Shown here: in pieces, positions 55,330-64,000 of the stretch
Layout of the letters: every line of letters starts with the position of its first letter
Numbering within the stretch: position 1 is the stretch's first letter
DNA from: Heterohyrax brucei
Taxonomy: Eukaryota; Chordata; Mammalia; Hyracoidea; Procaviidae
NCBI GenBank assembly: GCA_028571685.1
Contig: CM053148.1
Span: 86,884,001-86,948,000, forward strand
DNA: 64,000 bases
Reading direction: 5' to 3'
Position numbers and translations under genes: made by a program
The notes under the pieces: generated by a model
What the model was told of the DNA's origin: nothing
The model's input: only the letters and a program-made list of their open reading frames with translations
Database searches by the model: none

Positions 55330-55422
55330 ATAGGACAAAGTAGAATTGCCCCATAGGGTTTCCAAAGAACACTTGGTGAATTTGGACTGCCAACCTTTTG
55401 GTTAGCAGCCGTCAGAGTTTAC
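55330..55422 (-). repeat. AfroSINE fragment, antisense
   Basis: 'ataggacaaagtagaattgc' to 'ttttggttagcagccgtcag'. The tail and 5' end are missing. It is preceded by a T14 run. Confidence 0.8.
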
Positions 55423-55752
55423 AACAACAACAACAAAAAAAGATGAAATTAATTTTAACCACACATTTTATTTAATCTAACTTATTCAAAGCGTTACCAC
55501 TTCAACATGGAAAAGAAATGCCTAAGGAGATGTTTTAAATTTATTTTTCATAGAGTCATACTACATATAAACTATAGCTAACAGAACATCTCAATAGATA
55601 TGTTAAATTTTTAGCAGAAACGCTAAATTTCTATTTAGGTTTCAGAAAGTTTATAATTGAAAAAAATTCACATACTCCAACTGTTCTAGAAACACTAAAA
55701 TGTTTGGGTATCAGTTTTTAAAAAGTACCAATACTACTACTAATATTGTAAT
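55423..55752. other. Unique AT-rich sequence, nothing recognised
   Basis: A short (aac)n A-rich run lies at 55422-55440. Otherwise unrecognised. Confidence 0.4.
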
Positions 55753-56171
55753 ATACAATGACTGCCAATTAAGTTCATGAACTCATCCAAGAAAAAGTGC
55801 TGCATACCTCGTTGCTCACTATCACTTTGGCCACCTTCAGAGTACTCCTCTTGGGGAGCTATGCACCAACACAAGCACCTTATCCACCCTTCAAAGCAAT
55901 TTTGGAACTCTTTTTCTGGAACGACCATCAGAACTGTCTTCGTATTACCCTTGATGTCCTGAATGCCATTAAAATATCTTCCTTTCAATATTTCCTTCAT
56001 CTTTGGGTAAAGGAAAAAGTCTCTAGGGGCCAGATCAGGAGAGTAGGGAAGGTGTTCCAACACAGTGACTTGTCTATTGGTTAAAAGCTCCCTCACAGAA
56101 ACTATACAGTTAAGTTCCCGAACTTGCCCCCATGCCACCTTATGTAATGGCCATTCCAGAAAGAGTTCCAA
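55740..56171 (-). pseudogene. Mariner transposase C-terminal remnant
   Basis: The first ~8 codons (FLEWP) come from reading through the inverted right arm. Residues about 10-45 (VRELLTN, then the PYSPDLAP motif) are true transposase. The rest is the C-terminal part ending in the left arm. A full-length mariner transposase is about 345 residues. It has retained its reading frame despite lacking the catalytic core, most likely because it is relatively young. Confidence 0.8.
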
Positions 56172-56281
56172 AATTGCTTTGAAGGGTAGACAAGGAGAGT
56201 ACTTCGAAGGTGACTGCAGTGATGTTCAGCAATGAGGTATGAGAACAATTAAGTTTGTGGACTTAATTGTCAGAATTTGGT
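55753..56281 (-). mobile_element. Mariner foldback element, copy 5, with open transposase C-terminal frame
   Basis: The minus-strand frame 55740-56171 is open for 143 codons and includes PYSPDLAPRDFF, the mariner motif whose last aspartate is the third catalytic residue (DD34D). It is followed by a normal mariner C-terminus (KEFQNCFEGWIRC, EEYSEGG). The first two catalytic aspartates and the DNA-binding domain are absent, so it cannot be an active transposase. The arms are inverted copies as in copies 1-4. The right tip touches 'ta' at 56281-56282, directly followed by RTE sequence. Confidence 0.88.
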
Positions 56282-56511
56282 ATGCTTGAGTCCATTGTTG
56301 CAGTCACACTACTAGTCCATTTCATTGAGGGTCTTTTTTTTTTTCCACTGGTGCTCTATTTATCAGGCATGATGTCTTTCTTCAGGGACTGGTTTCTCCT
56401 GGTAACATGTCCACATACCTGAGACGAAGTCATGGTATCCTTGCTTGTAGGGAGCATTCTGGCTGTGCTTCTTCCAAGAGAGATTTGTTAATTCTTTTGG
56501 CGGTCTACCAC
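56282..56511 (-). repeat. RTE/BovB-like LINE fragment, antisense, abutting mariner
   Basis: 'tatgcttgagtccattgttg', 'catgtccacatacctgagac' and 'gcttgtagggagcattctgg' match the RTE order. The expected ~100-bp tail is missing where the mariner ends. Confidence 0.8.
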
Positions 56512-56575
56512 CTAAGCCAAACTACTGCCATCGAGTTGATTCCGACTCATAATGACCCTCTGTGACTGACAGTCC
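56512..56575 (-). repeat. AfroSINE/RTE tail fragment, antisense
   Basis: 'ctaagccaaactactgccat' and 'cgagttgattccgactcata' are a clean tail; the element stops after about 64 bp. Confidence 0.8.
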
Positions 56576-57371
56576 TTGATACACTGAAATGGGGCAGAAG
56601 AAATGTGAAAAAGCATAAACCTACTAGGACAAAGTGGATGCAACAGCAGGCAAGAGAGTGTAGAATACTTTAGAAACTGGCTGTTGGATGACTGAGTGGT
56701 GAATCTGGGTTTAGCAGAATGGATTAAATGGAAACCTCAGTGTATTCAAAGAGTATGCCACCTAGCGTCACAATTATTCACCTGAAAAACATGCTAAAAC
56801 TCAGAAATTAGGTGTACTATAGACCTCAGAAAGATAAGACGTGAGTTAGAATGGAAAAGGGGGGGGAAGAATTGAAAATATGAATAATAGGTAGAGTCTA
56901 AAAATTCTTTTCCAACACCATGACCAGTGCCTAAGATTGTTGAGGTTTAGTATTGGAAAGCATTTCACACAAGTTTAGTACGAAATGAATTTAAGCCATT
57001 TATTTATTTTTGTATTTTTGGAGCAGATTTTAGGAGGGAGAAGAGCTGGATAGTGTGACAGCACTCTTTTTTACCTGAGTCAAAGCCTCCAAAATGCTGA
57101 CCATCAAGCCTAACAAGGCCTTTTTCCATATTTCTCCAATAATCTAGTAGAATGTGTTCATGTTATCTTTCTAGTTCAAAATGGTACTATTGTGTTTTTG
57201 AAGGTATAATCATTATTTTTTTCAAGAAAACAAAATGCTACCTGCATCATGCAGTGAGGTTGAAAGAACACAGAGCTCTGGATCCAAGCAGAAGCTCAAA
57301 TCTTTGGATCCTCTGTCTTCTTCCCAGCGACTTTCCCCATCTCTGAAAAGGGGATTACAAGCCTCTAACAC
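56576..57371. other. Unique sequence, nothing recognised
   Basis: No repeat or coding pattern seen. Confidence 0.4.
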
Positions 57372-57540
57372 TGAGAGACCCGGGTTGCGTAATGATTAAG
57401 CGCTATCTCTGCTGCCCGAGAAAGAGTTCAGCAGTTTGAATCCACCAGGCACCCCTGGAAGCTCTGTGCGGCAGTTCTACTCTGTCCCGCAGGGTCTCTA
57501 TGAGTCAGAATTGGCTCAGCGACAGTGGGTATGTAATATA
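57372..57540 (+). repeat. AfroSINE, GC-rich copy
   Basis: 'gacccgggttgcgtaatgat', 'cagcagtttgaatccaccag' and 'gtcccgcagggtctctatga' retain many CpG-type positions, suggesting youth. Imperfect 12-bp flanks lie at about 57367 and 57542. Confidence 0.9.
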
Positions 57541-59265
57541 TAACTCAGAGAGATGTTGACTATGTGACCAAGCACTGCACTGGAAGGACCTGCTGCGGAT
57601 TTGACACGTAATGAACACCGATTTCCTTTTTGTTCTCACCAAGTCACCTAACCGAGTATAAGGGGAGCAAGTGGCACTTGGTAGACTAATTATAGAAAAC
57701 TGGGGATAGTTATCATTTCTAGTCTCAAACTTTTATGCAATCAATCGACTCATTTTCGTTTTTATAAAATGAACAACATAATCATAAATAAAAGAATTAA
57801 TGACTTCAGAAAGTATCCTAATAATAGCTGTGCTAATTTGTATAAATAGTCAGATACATGTGTCTAGTTTCCTCACACAGAATTTGAATGCCACAAAAAT
57901 GTAAAAAACAGGAGAAAACACTGGAACGTCTTCAGCTAATTTCTAAAAGCAATTCCATGCATCTTGTTTATTCTCTGCTGACTTTTTTTCTCAAGAGTAC
58001 TAAATCTTCTTATGGATGTTAAACTCTCTCATCAACTGCTATGAAAGCATTGTGCTAAATATTTATATTGCCAAGGGGTCTCTTTTAAAAAGCAACCTGG
58101 GTTTTTTTGCCTATTTTTACTGCCCTCTCTCTCTCTCTTCTCAGGAAAGAGCACTCTCATTTCTCTCCAGCGTGCATAAGTGAGAGAGGTTATTGTGAAA
58201 ATAGCCTGGCTCTCTCCTTGGTGAAATGGAAATTGCATACATTTGATGACATGATTGCTGTCTAGGGTTAAACAGCATTTGCACACCCAGTGGGTTATCA
58301 TTTTCCGTAACAAAATATGTTTCTTAATTCTGAAGAGATACCTTAGGCAGTTATTAATCTTCGGGAGTGCACAAACCCAAGCCCAGTCTTTTTATGCTGC
58401 TTCATTATTCCTGTTCATAAATGAAAATATAATTTCTGGTAGGGTGTTTGGTGCAGTCAACTGTGATATTATTAATTACAGAGCTGCTGCTAATGCCTAA
58501 GAATGATATTTTAATAAGGTTTAATCTCTTTCCCACATTCCACTGTCTTTCATAATTATGTCTCTGTTTTTCTTCTTGCTTTTATTTTATTTGCAAACAA
58601 ACCCAGCAGCGCAAGCTGTAATTCTGAGCTGGCCGGTATTTCTGAGACAGACTTATCATTCATAATCCAGGCGTGGTGAATTTGTTCAGGAAAGAGAGAG
58701 GGAGAGACAAAGAGAGAGAGACAGACAGAAAGAAGAAAGGTAATTGTATTTCAAATGCCATTTGCAATCTTGACCCGTATCTCAGGTTTGTTTTAAGATA
58801 AAATTTCTTCACAGCTGGAGACTTTTCATGTATTTGGCAATGATTCTTGAGGGTAGTCTGTGGAAAATGGCTTTGTTATATCATTAGGTGCATATATTCT
58901 TGTTTAGGGCTATGCTTAAAGGCTGTATGGATTTCTTCAGAAAAGAGGCGTACGTATCTGTGGTCATGATTATATGATGGAGGGTGTGCCAATTAGTCAT
59001 CTGCTAGACTGTTTCCAGAAAAGCACGTATGTTACTGAGTGCTGTCACCCAAGAAAAAGACCGTCAATCAGCATTAGGAGAGCCACACTGATTTCCTCGG
59101 CTAACCGGAGAGGCTGACATCTAAGTTGTTTTGATGAGTGTTTCTTCCTTTTTTACTATCCAGCACGCATACTACTTTTTCCCTTATGCTACCTGCTCTG
59201 CTACTTTCTCTCTCTCTCTTTTTTTCACTTTTGGTACTAGACCATTTTAATTTTAGTATGACGCG
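57541..59265. other. Repeat-poor stretch, candidate conserved non-coding DNA
   Basis: This is one of the longest stretches without an interspersed repeat. 58230-58690 is non-monotonous AT-rich sequence with several homeodomain-like TAAT cores ('tattattaattacagagc'), a forkhead-like 'atttgcaaacaa' at about 58591 and no coding pattern. Simple repeats lie at 58124-58140 (CT) and 58691-58740 (GA/GACA). Confidence 0.35.
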
Positions 59266-59286
59266 TTTATTTATTTATTTATTTTT
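59266..59286. repeat. (TTTA)n microsatellite
   Basis: Five uninterrupted TTTA units. Confidence 0.9.
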
Positions 59287-59299
59287 ATGATGCATTTAT

Positions 59300-59400
59300 T
59301 GTTGTTAGGTTGTTACTGTTAGGTGCCGTCAAGCCGGTTCCGATTCGTAGCGACCCTATGAACAACAGAACGAAACACTGCCCGGTCTTGCGAAAGAAAG
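59300..59400 (-). repeat. RTE 3' tail, antisense, well preserved
   Basis: 'gttactgttaggtgccgtca', 'gccggttccgattcgtagcg' and 'cgaaacactgcccggtcttg' are near consensus. The body beyond is absent. Confidence 0.85.
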
Positions 59401-59504
59401 TAACTAACTCTTAGTTCCAGTGTGTTGGGATGATAGACTCACTGAGGGCGTTGTTACTTGTCTTCTAGTGCCTGGGACTGAGATATCACTATAAGAAGCT
59501 AGTC

Positions 59505-59666
59505 AAAAAAACCCACCGCCATTGGGTCGATTCTGGCTAAAAGAGACCCTATAAGACAGAGTGGAGCTGCCCACAGAATTTCCAAAGACTGCCTGACAGA
59601 TTTGAACTGCCAATCTTTCGGTAAGCAGCCATAGTAACTATCTACTATGCAAACAGGGTTTCCATT
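59505..59666 (-). repeat. AfroSINE, antisense
   Basis: 'cccaccgccattgggtcgat', 'cagatttgaactgccaatct' and 'ctatgcaaacagggtttcc' are clear. Confidence 0.9.
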
Positions 59667-59875
59667 GTATTAAGACAGAAGTCTAAGCAAGAGCAAGGAA
59701 GGACATTGCAGGTAGGAATCCGGATCTTGTCCTGCCAGCATTGACTGACAGTCCATGGGCTCTGGTTGCTGATGAGATAACAAATAGGAAAAGCCAAAAA
59801 TTGAAAACAAACTCATAGTCACTTATTTCAATGCCTTACATTAAGAATTCTGAAAGAAGAATGGGGCAAGATGAC

Positions 59876-60325
59876 TGTCCTAGTGGCCGGGTACTGCTCT
59901 AACGGAAAATACCACGAGTGGAAGGTTTCATGAGGAGAAGCTTTTATTGTCACAGTCTGGTAAGCCACAAATCCATTCCTAAACTACAAGTCCATTCAAT
60001 ATGAAAAATCATCACAGTCCAGTAGGCTGAGTTCAAATCCAGTGAAAGCATCTCGGCACAGGAACCTGGGATCCAAAGGACGTGCTCTGCTCTCAGTGCT
60101 TCTCTCTTGGTGGTATGAGGTTCCCAACTTCCTCAGCTCACTTCTCTCCCTTATATTCCACAAGCTTGGGTCCTGCCTCACTAATACAACTGCAAACCAT
60201 GCTCCATCATCAGTATCACAGAGGCAGGATTCACAACACATGGGAGGAAGGGCACCGTACTGGAACTCCAAACCAAGTCAAATCAACACATACATTCTCG
60301 AGGGGACACAATTCAATCCATAACA
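59876..60325 (-). repeat. MLT1-like solo LTR, antisense, 5-bp TSD
   Basis: It starts 'tgtcctagtggccgggtact' and ends 'attcaatccataaca'. 'atgac' flanks both ends (59871-59875 and 60326-60330). Opposing frames of about 92 codons inside it are shadows. It shares 'cttggtggtatgaggttccc' with the copies at 34.1 and 37.6 kb. Confidence 0.9.
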
Positions 60326-60924
60326 ATGACTTATCAGGAATTGTTTCAGTGAAGGTTTGAGGCAGATTATGTGAGAGGGTATGAAATTAAAGATGAGCTT
60401 CTGAAGCTGTAAGTTGCAAAAGGACCAAGAAGCAGTAATTGAATTGCGTTTTCTCCTTGGAAAATACAGCCTATATGCATTCCATCATCTCCTCATGCGA
60501 TCATTGGCTTTCATGCAAAGCCTCGCTTACATTACTCTCACAGCTAGTCTTCAAGTGGATGTAAGCAGCAGTTTCTTATAACTTTAAAATATTGCCCCTC
60601 AAAAGGTGCCACGATATTTGACAATTTTTCCTTAGGAACTCTTTCTAAAATGTACCACTGCAGGGCAAAGTATGCTGACATTAGTAACTAAGTTTTAACT
60701 AATATGTTGGCCAGTTTTTTTGTGATAAGTGGGGTCCAAAAAAAGCAGCCACTACCCATCTGCTGGTTTTTGTGCCGTGGTGGCTTACATGTTTCTGTGA
60801 TGCTGGAAGCTATGACCGAGGATATTTCAAATGGGGTAGCAGAATTACCATAGTGGGTGGGGCTTCAGTGGAGCTTTCAGACTAAGACAGACTAGAAAGA
60901 CAGACCTAGAAATCCACCTCTAAA
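60326..60924. other. Unique sequence, nothing recognised
   Basis: No repeat or coding pattern seen. Confidence 0.4.
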
Positions 60925-61150
60925 AATCAGCCAATGAAAATCTTTGACTCATAATAGAACATGGTCCAACTTGCTTGCTTTGGACGCAGCATTTGGAGAG
61001 CTAGAGAAAGACACCACGTCACTGAGGGTGAGTTTGTGAGACAGACTAACACAATCGATGCAACAACAGACTCAGACATGCTGGTGATGGGGAGGCCGAT
61101 GCAGAACTGGGCCACATTTTGTACCCTTTTCCATAAATTCATCCTGAGAT
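60925..61150 (+). repeat. Possible RTE-like LINE 3' part, sense
   Basis: 'atcgatgcaacaacagactc' and 'gatggggaggccgatgcaga' loosely match the RTE C-terminal codons in sense, but the alignment is poor. The 102-codon frame at 60961-61269 covers it and has no other domain. Confidence 0.35.
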
Positions 61151-61458
61151 GCAGGCAACTGAAGGGCATCTACCTACCTACGTGTCTAGAAGATTCACAG
61201 CACAAGCTAAGGGGTGACAGAATAAAAAGTCTTTCCCTACCACACAATTTACAAAACGACTTGAAATGAAAAAGAAATATCTCGGCATCATTAGTTACGT
61301 ACGATGATACAGAGTTCTTATATTCTAGCCTGTTATGGTACTATGTGCTGTTACCAACGAAAAGAACCAGAAGTGTTCTTCAGGTTACATGTTTCTCAGA
61401 TATAACACATTAAAAAATAAAACTTCAAAATTCAAATTTGATGTGATGAGTTTCTTAC

Positions 61459-61615
61459 ATACACACATACCATTTCTGTTGAGTAGATTCTGACTCAACT
61501 CTTTAGGGCAGAGTAGAGCTGCTCAATAAGTTTTCGAAAGAGCACTTGGTGGATTCCAGCTGCCAACATTCTGGTTAGCAGTTGAGCTCTTAACCACTAC
61601 ACCTCTTGGGTTTCC
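61459..61615 (-). repeat. AfroSINE, antisense
   Basis: 'tctgttgagtagattctgac', 'cttggtggattccagctgcc' and 'ccactacacctcttgggttt' identify it. The flanks are TA-rich. Confidence 0.87.
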
Positions 61616-63342
61616 TATATGTGTACATACATGTATATGTACATAGAAGTATATGAGTCTATATAGCTATTATATCTCTCTACATTTCAATTTTAGAAAA
61701 GCCTACTCCAATCGTATTAAATAAAACTCTATTTAAGTGCAAAATAGAAGTGACCACTTTTATCAAACATTATTGAAAAAATTTGTTTTATTAGAGAGCA
61801 AGCATGATAAATGTATTTATATTTATGTGTGTGTGAGAATGGATGAGCAAATTAATGCATTCTTTAATCATGATTTTCAGAAGGTCTCAGGGTTGTGTCT
61901 TCTTATTTTATAAAATTCTCATCCAAAGACAATAATTGTATTTCCTATGTGGGGAAAGAAACAGACAAAGCTGCCAGTTAGAAGCAGCCTTTTGGCAATG
62001 CTGATGGAATGTTACAAATCAGCGGGGACCCCCAGGCAGTTTCCATCCCACAGTATCTTCTGGATTGAAAGCAGCAGGGAAATCCTATTGCACATCATTT
62101 CCCAAATCATTTTTCTTCTTGAGAGGAATGACTATCAACTGTGAAGAGAGACTGAAGACACAGTAGACTTTCGAAAAGGGGAAGAGATTTTGGCACAAAG
62201 CTTAGGTAAATAAGAGAGCTCAGTAATTTGAAAATAAATAAAGTCTCCTGAAAAGTTTACTAAACATGTATGCACCATTTATAGAGCTGTTTGCAATTAT
62301 TTATAATTTCAGGTCAGTAGTTTAGTATATAGCAGGGCTATCTTTTTCTATATTTTCTAATACAGAAAAAAGCAATAGTAATAACTTTAGGAAAAAATAA
62401 CGGAAAAACCTTTTGTCAGATTTTGAAAGCTGCATTTGGTAACTTGTTATTTATTTTTACCGAGAAGAGAAAATATTCTGGTTCTTTGAAAGCACAAACA
62501 AATTAAAGCTCTCAGCTTGTCTCTCTATCCCTCTTACTGGAGTTATGAGCTATTATTTGTATGAGATCCACAAATGAATGTTTTTGAATGCTCGTGGTTT
62601 GCTGATGTACCCCCTCTTCTTCGCTATTATGCTCTGCCTACATAAAAAAGAAATAAAAAAATTGCCTTAGGTGTTATCAATCCCTTCACTGCTGGAAGTA
62701 AAGGAGTTGAGAAGATCTTCCTGGGTAAGAAAACAAGCTCCGTACTGTCCAGAACAAGCCCCTGCTCCCCGGGTCTCCTTTCAGTGTCTGTGATTTCCTA
62801 CATCTGGGATATGATTGACATCCAGAGGAAAAGGAGAAGTCACATTTTGCAGAATGTAATGAAAACCATTGAAGATCCTCCAATATTATGTTAGAGGTTT
62901 GATCTAAAATAAGACTGAAATATTTATATGGAAAACACATCTGTGGAACTGGAAGGAACCATACGTCACCCATTCACCTCTAATGAATAGATCGATTAGT
63001 GCCCTAAGTGACTCAATCTTTCTTTAAAATGCTAACAACATCTTCGTGTATCCGGATTTGCTGTTAAAGGATCGATTTTATCCTATCCTCTTAATGACTT
63101 TTAACTGGAGTATGTCAGTTCTTCTAAAGTCTGATTCATTACTATAAAACTGAATGATCATTAATAAATGTATGTTGAGAATGGACCCTGGATTTTTGGA
63201 CAGATCCAAGAAAGGCACACAATAAATGCATTTTTATCATGACTGTTAATGGATAACTTTTTGATTGAGTCTCTGAGGAGCCAAGGTTTGAATAAGCTGT
63301 GGAAAACTTGTTTTATCATGCCTCATTCCTTATTAAGAAAAC
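61616..63342. other. Long repeat-poor stretch, nothing recognised
   Basis: No interspersed repeat was seen over 1.7 kb. 61860-62200 is a mixed-composition block that could be conserved non-coding DNA. The 65- and 95-codon frames are unrecognised. Confidence 0.4.
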
Positions 63343-63510
63343 AGCCCAAAACAAACTGGTTGTCTTTGAGTCAGTTCTGACCCATGGGGAGCTCAGGTGT
63401 TCTACAATAGAACTCTACTGCATAGGTGTTTTCATGACTGTGAACTTTCAGGAACAGATCACCAGGATTTCTTCTGTGGCACCTCTGGCTGGGTTCACAT
63501 TACCAATCTT
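63343..63510 (-). repeat. AfroSINE, antisense, diverged
   Basis: 'gtctttgagtcagttctgac', 'cagatcaccaggatttcttc' and 'cacctctggctgggttcaca' identify a long-subfamily copy. Confidence 0.75.
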
Positions 63511-63524
63511 TTTCCCGTGCCCAC

Positions 63525-63945
63525 ATATTTATTTTTTTATTATGATTGAGTGAAAATGTTCATTCCCATGTAAATTTGCATGGCCACCTATGTGCAGCTC
63601 CCACTGTTCTCCTTGCCTGGTGACAGCACAATCTTCCTCTCTGTTCTGTATATGTCATGTTCTCCTAATAGTCTCCTATCCCGTCCTCTCCACCCTCTCC
63701 CCTGCCTCCAGTAAGAGGTTAGCAGGACAACATCCTGTAGATGTACAGAACCATAAAGTGCACACAAGATATGGTCACTGTGTGCAGCCAAGTCCAATCC
63801 ATTGCTGTCCGAAGAGCAGATCTCCACTAAGATTTACGGACAAGGGCAGCATCAGGGCCAGGGGCCATGCTCCCCAGGAACCCTGAGCCCCCTGGAGCAT
63901 CAATTGCTGTCTTTTAGTGGAGATCTCAAGGTGCACTCCTTTTTT
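63525..63945 (-). repeat. L1 3' UTR, antisense
   Basis: The T-run and 'tattatgattgagtgaaaat', 'tgcctggtgacagcacaatc' and 'ggccaggggccatgctcccc' are collinear with 8270-8640. The element may continue past the window end. Confidence 0.8.
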
Positions 63946-64000
63946 ATTTTTGCCCATCTCCTCTTTTGATTAGTAGCCCCATTCTTAATCATTTACACCA

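Noticed and set aside
60042..60360. Opposing ~92-codon frames at 60.0-60.3 kb
   Set aside because: They lie in an MLT1-like LTR, which is non-coding.
1..64000. A multi-gene defence, metabolic or prokaryotic-type system
   Set aside because: The sequence is mammalian, non-coding and repeat-rich; no operon-like or clustered coding was found.

Overview
The window looks like ordinary intergenic or intronic nuclear DNA of an afrotherian mammal, most likely an elephant or close paenungulate relative. About fifty copies or fragments are AfroSINEs: tRNA-like SINEs whose tail reads like 'tcgactc.acggca.tgggtttgg'. Their 3' ends match fragments of an RTE/BovB-like LINE also present here. Mammal-wide repeats (MIR, LINE-2, old L1M, MLT1-like and MLT2-like LTRs) are there as well. 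I found no host protein-coding exon, rRNA or tRNA gene, CpG island promoter or CRISPR array. Nearly all open frames are chance frames or lie in transposon remnants. Family names come from memory of the consensus sequences, so exact subfamily labels are approximate.

Layout. 1-9.9 kb: unique DNA with AfroSINEs, a LINE-2 piece, an old L1M piece and a younger 5'-truncated L1 3' end with an exact 15-bp target-site duplication (TSD). 9.9-15 kb: an MLT1-like LTR holding a nested AfroSINE, two mariner foldback elements and an unexplained ~200-bp inverted duplication. 15-26 kb: AfroSINEs, three RTE fragments, an MLT2-like LTR, a MIR, a perfect 20-bp hairpin and a 32-bp SINE-tail micro-insertion. 26.5-33 kb: an antisense L1 complex in two pieces separated by a MIR; the 5' piece keeps a promoter-like 5' UTR with two ~222-bp tandem monomers. 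33-46.2 kb: LTRs, AfroSINEs, an RTE 3' end and a third mariner split by a SINE. 46-52.5 kb: mostly unique DNA, a sense L1M carrying two SINEs, and two more tail-only micro-insertions. 53.3-56.6 kb: mariner copies 4 and 5 in opposite orientations. 57.5-64 kb: repeat-poor DNA with the best candidates for conserved non-coding elements, a solo LTR with 5-bp TSD, and the 3' end of another L1.

The elements relate as parasites and hosts. L1 probably drives its own copies. The RTE LINE probably mobilises the AfroSINEs through the shared 3' tail. The mariner copies are non-autonomous: the best one keeps only a C-terminal transposase frame. I did not find a new multi-gene system. The most unusual items are (i) the mariner family whose two long arms are inverted copies of the transposase 3' end, (ii) three 25-50 bp insertions consisting only of the SINE/RTE tail yet flanked by TSDs, (iii) the ~200-bp inverted duplication at 12.8/14.4 kb, and (iv) the MIR sandwiched between two halves of antisense L1.
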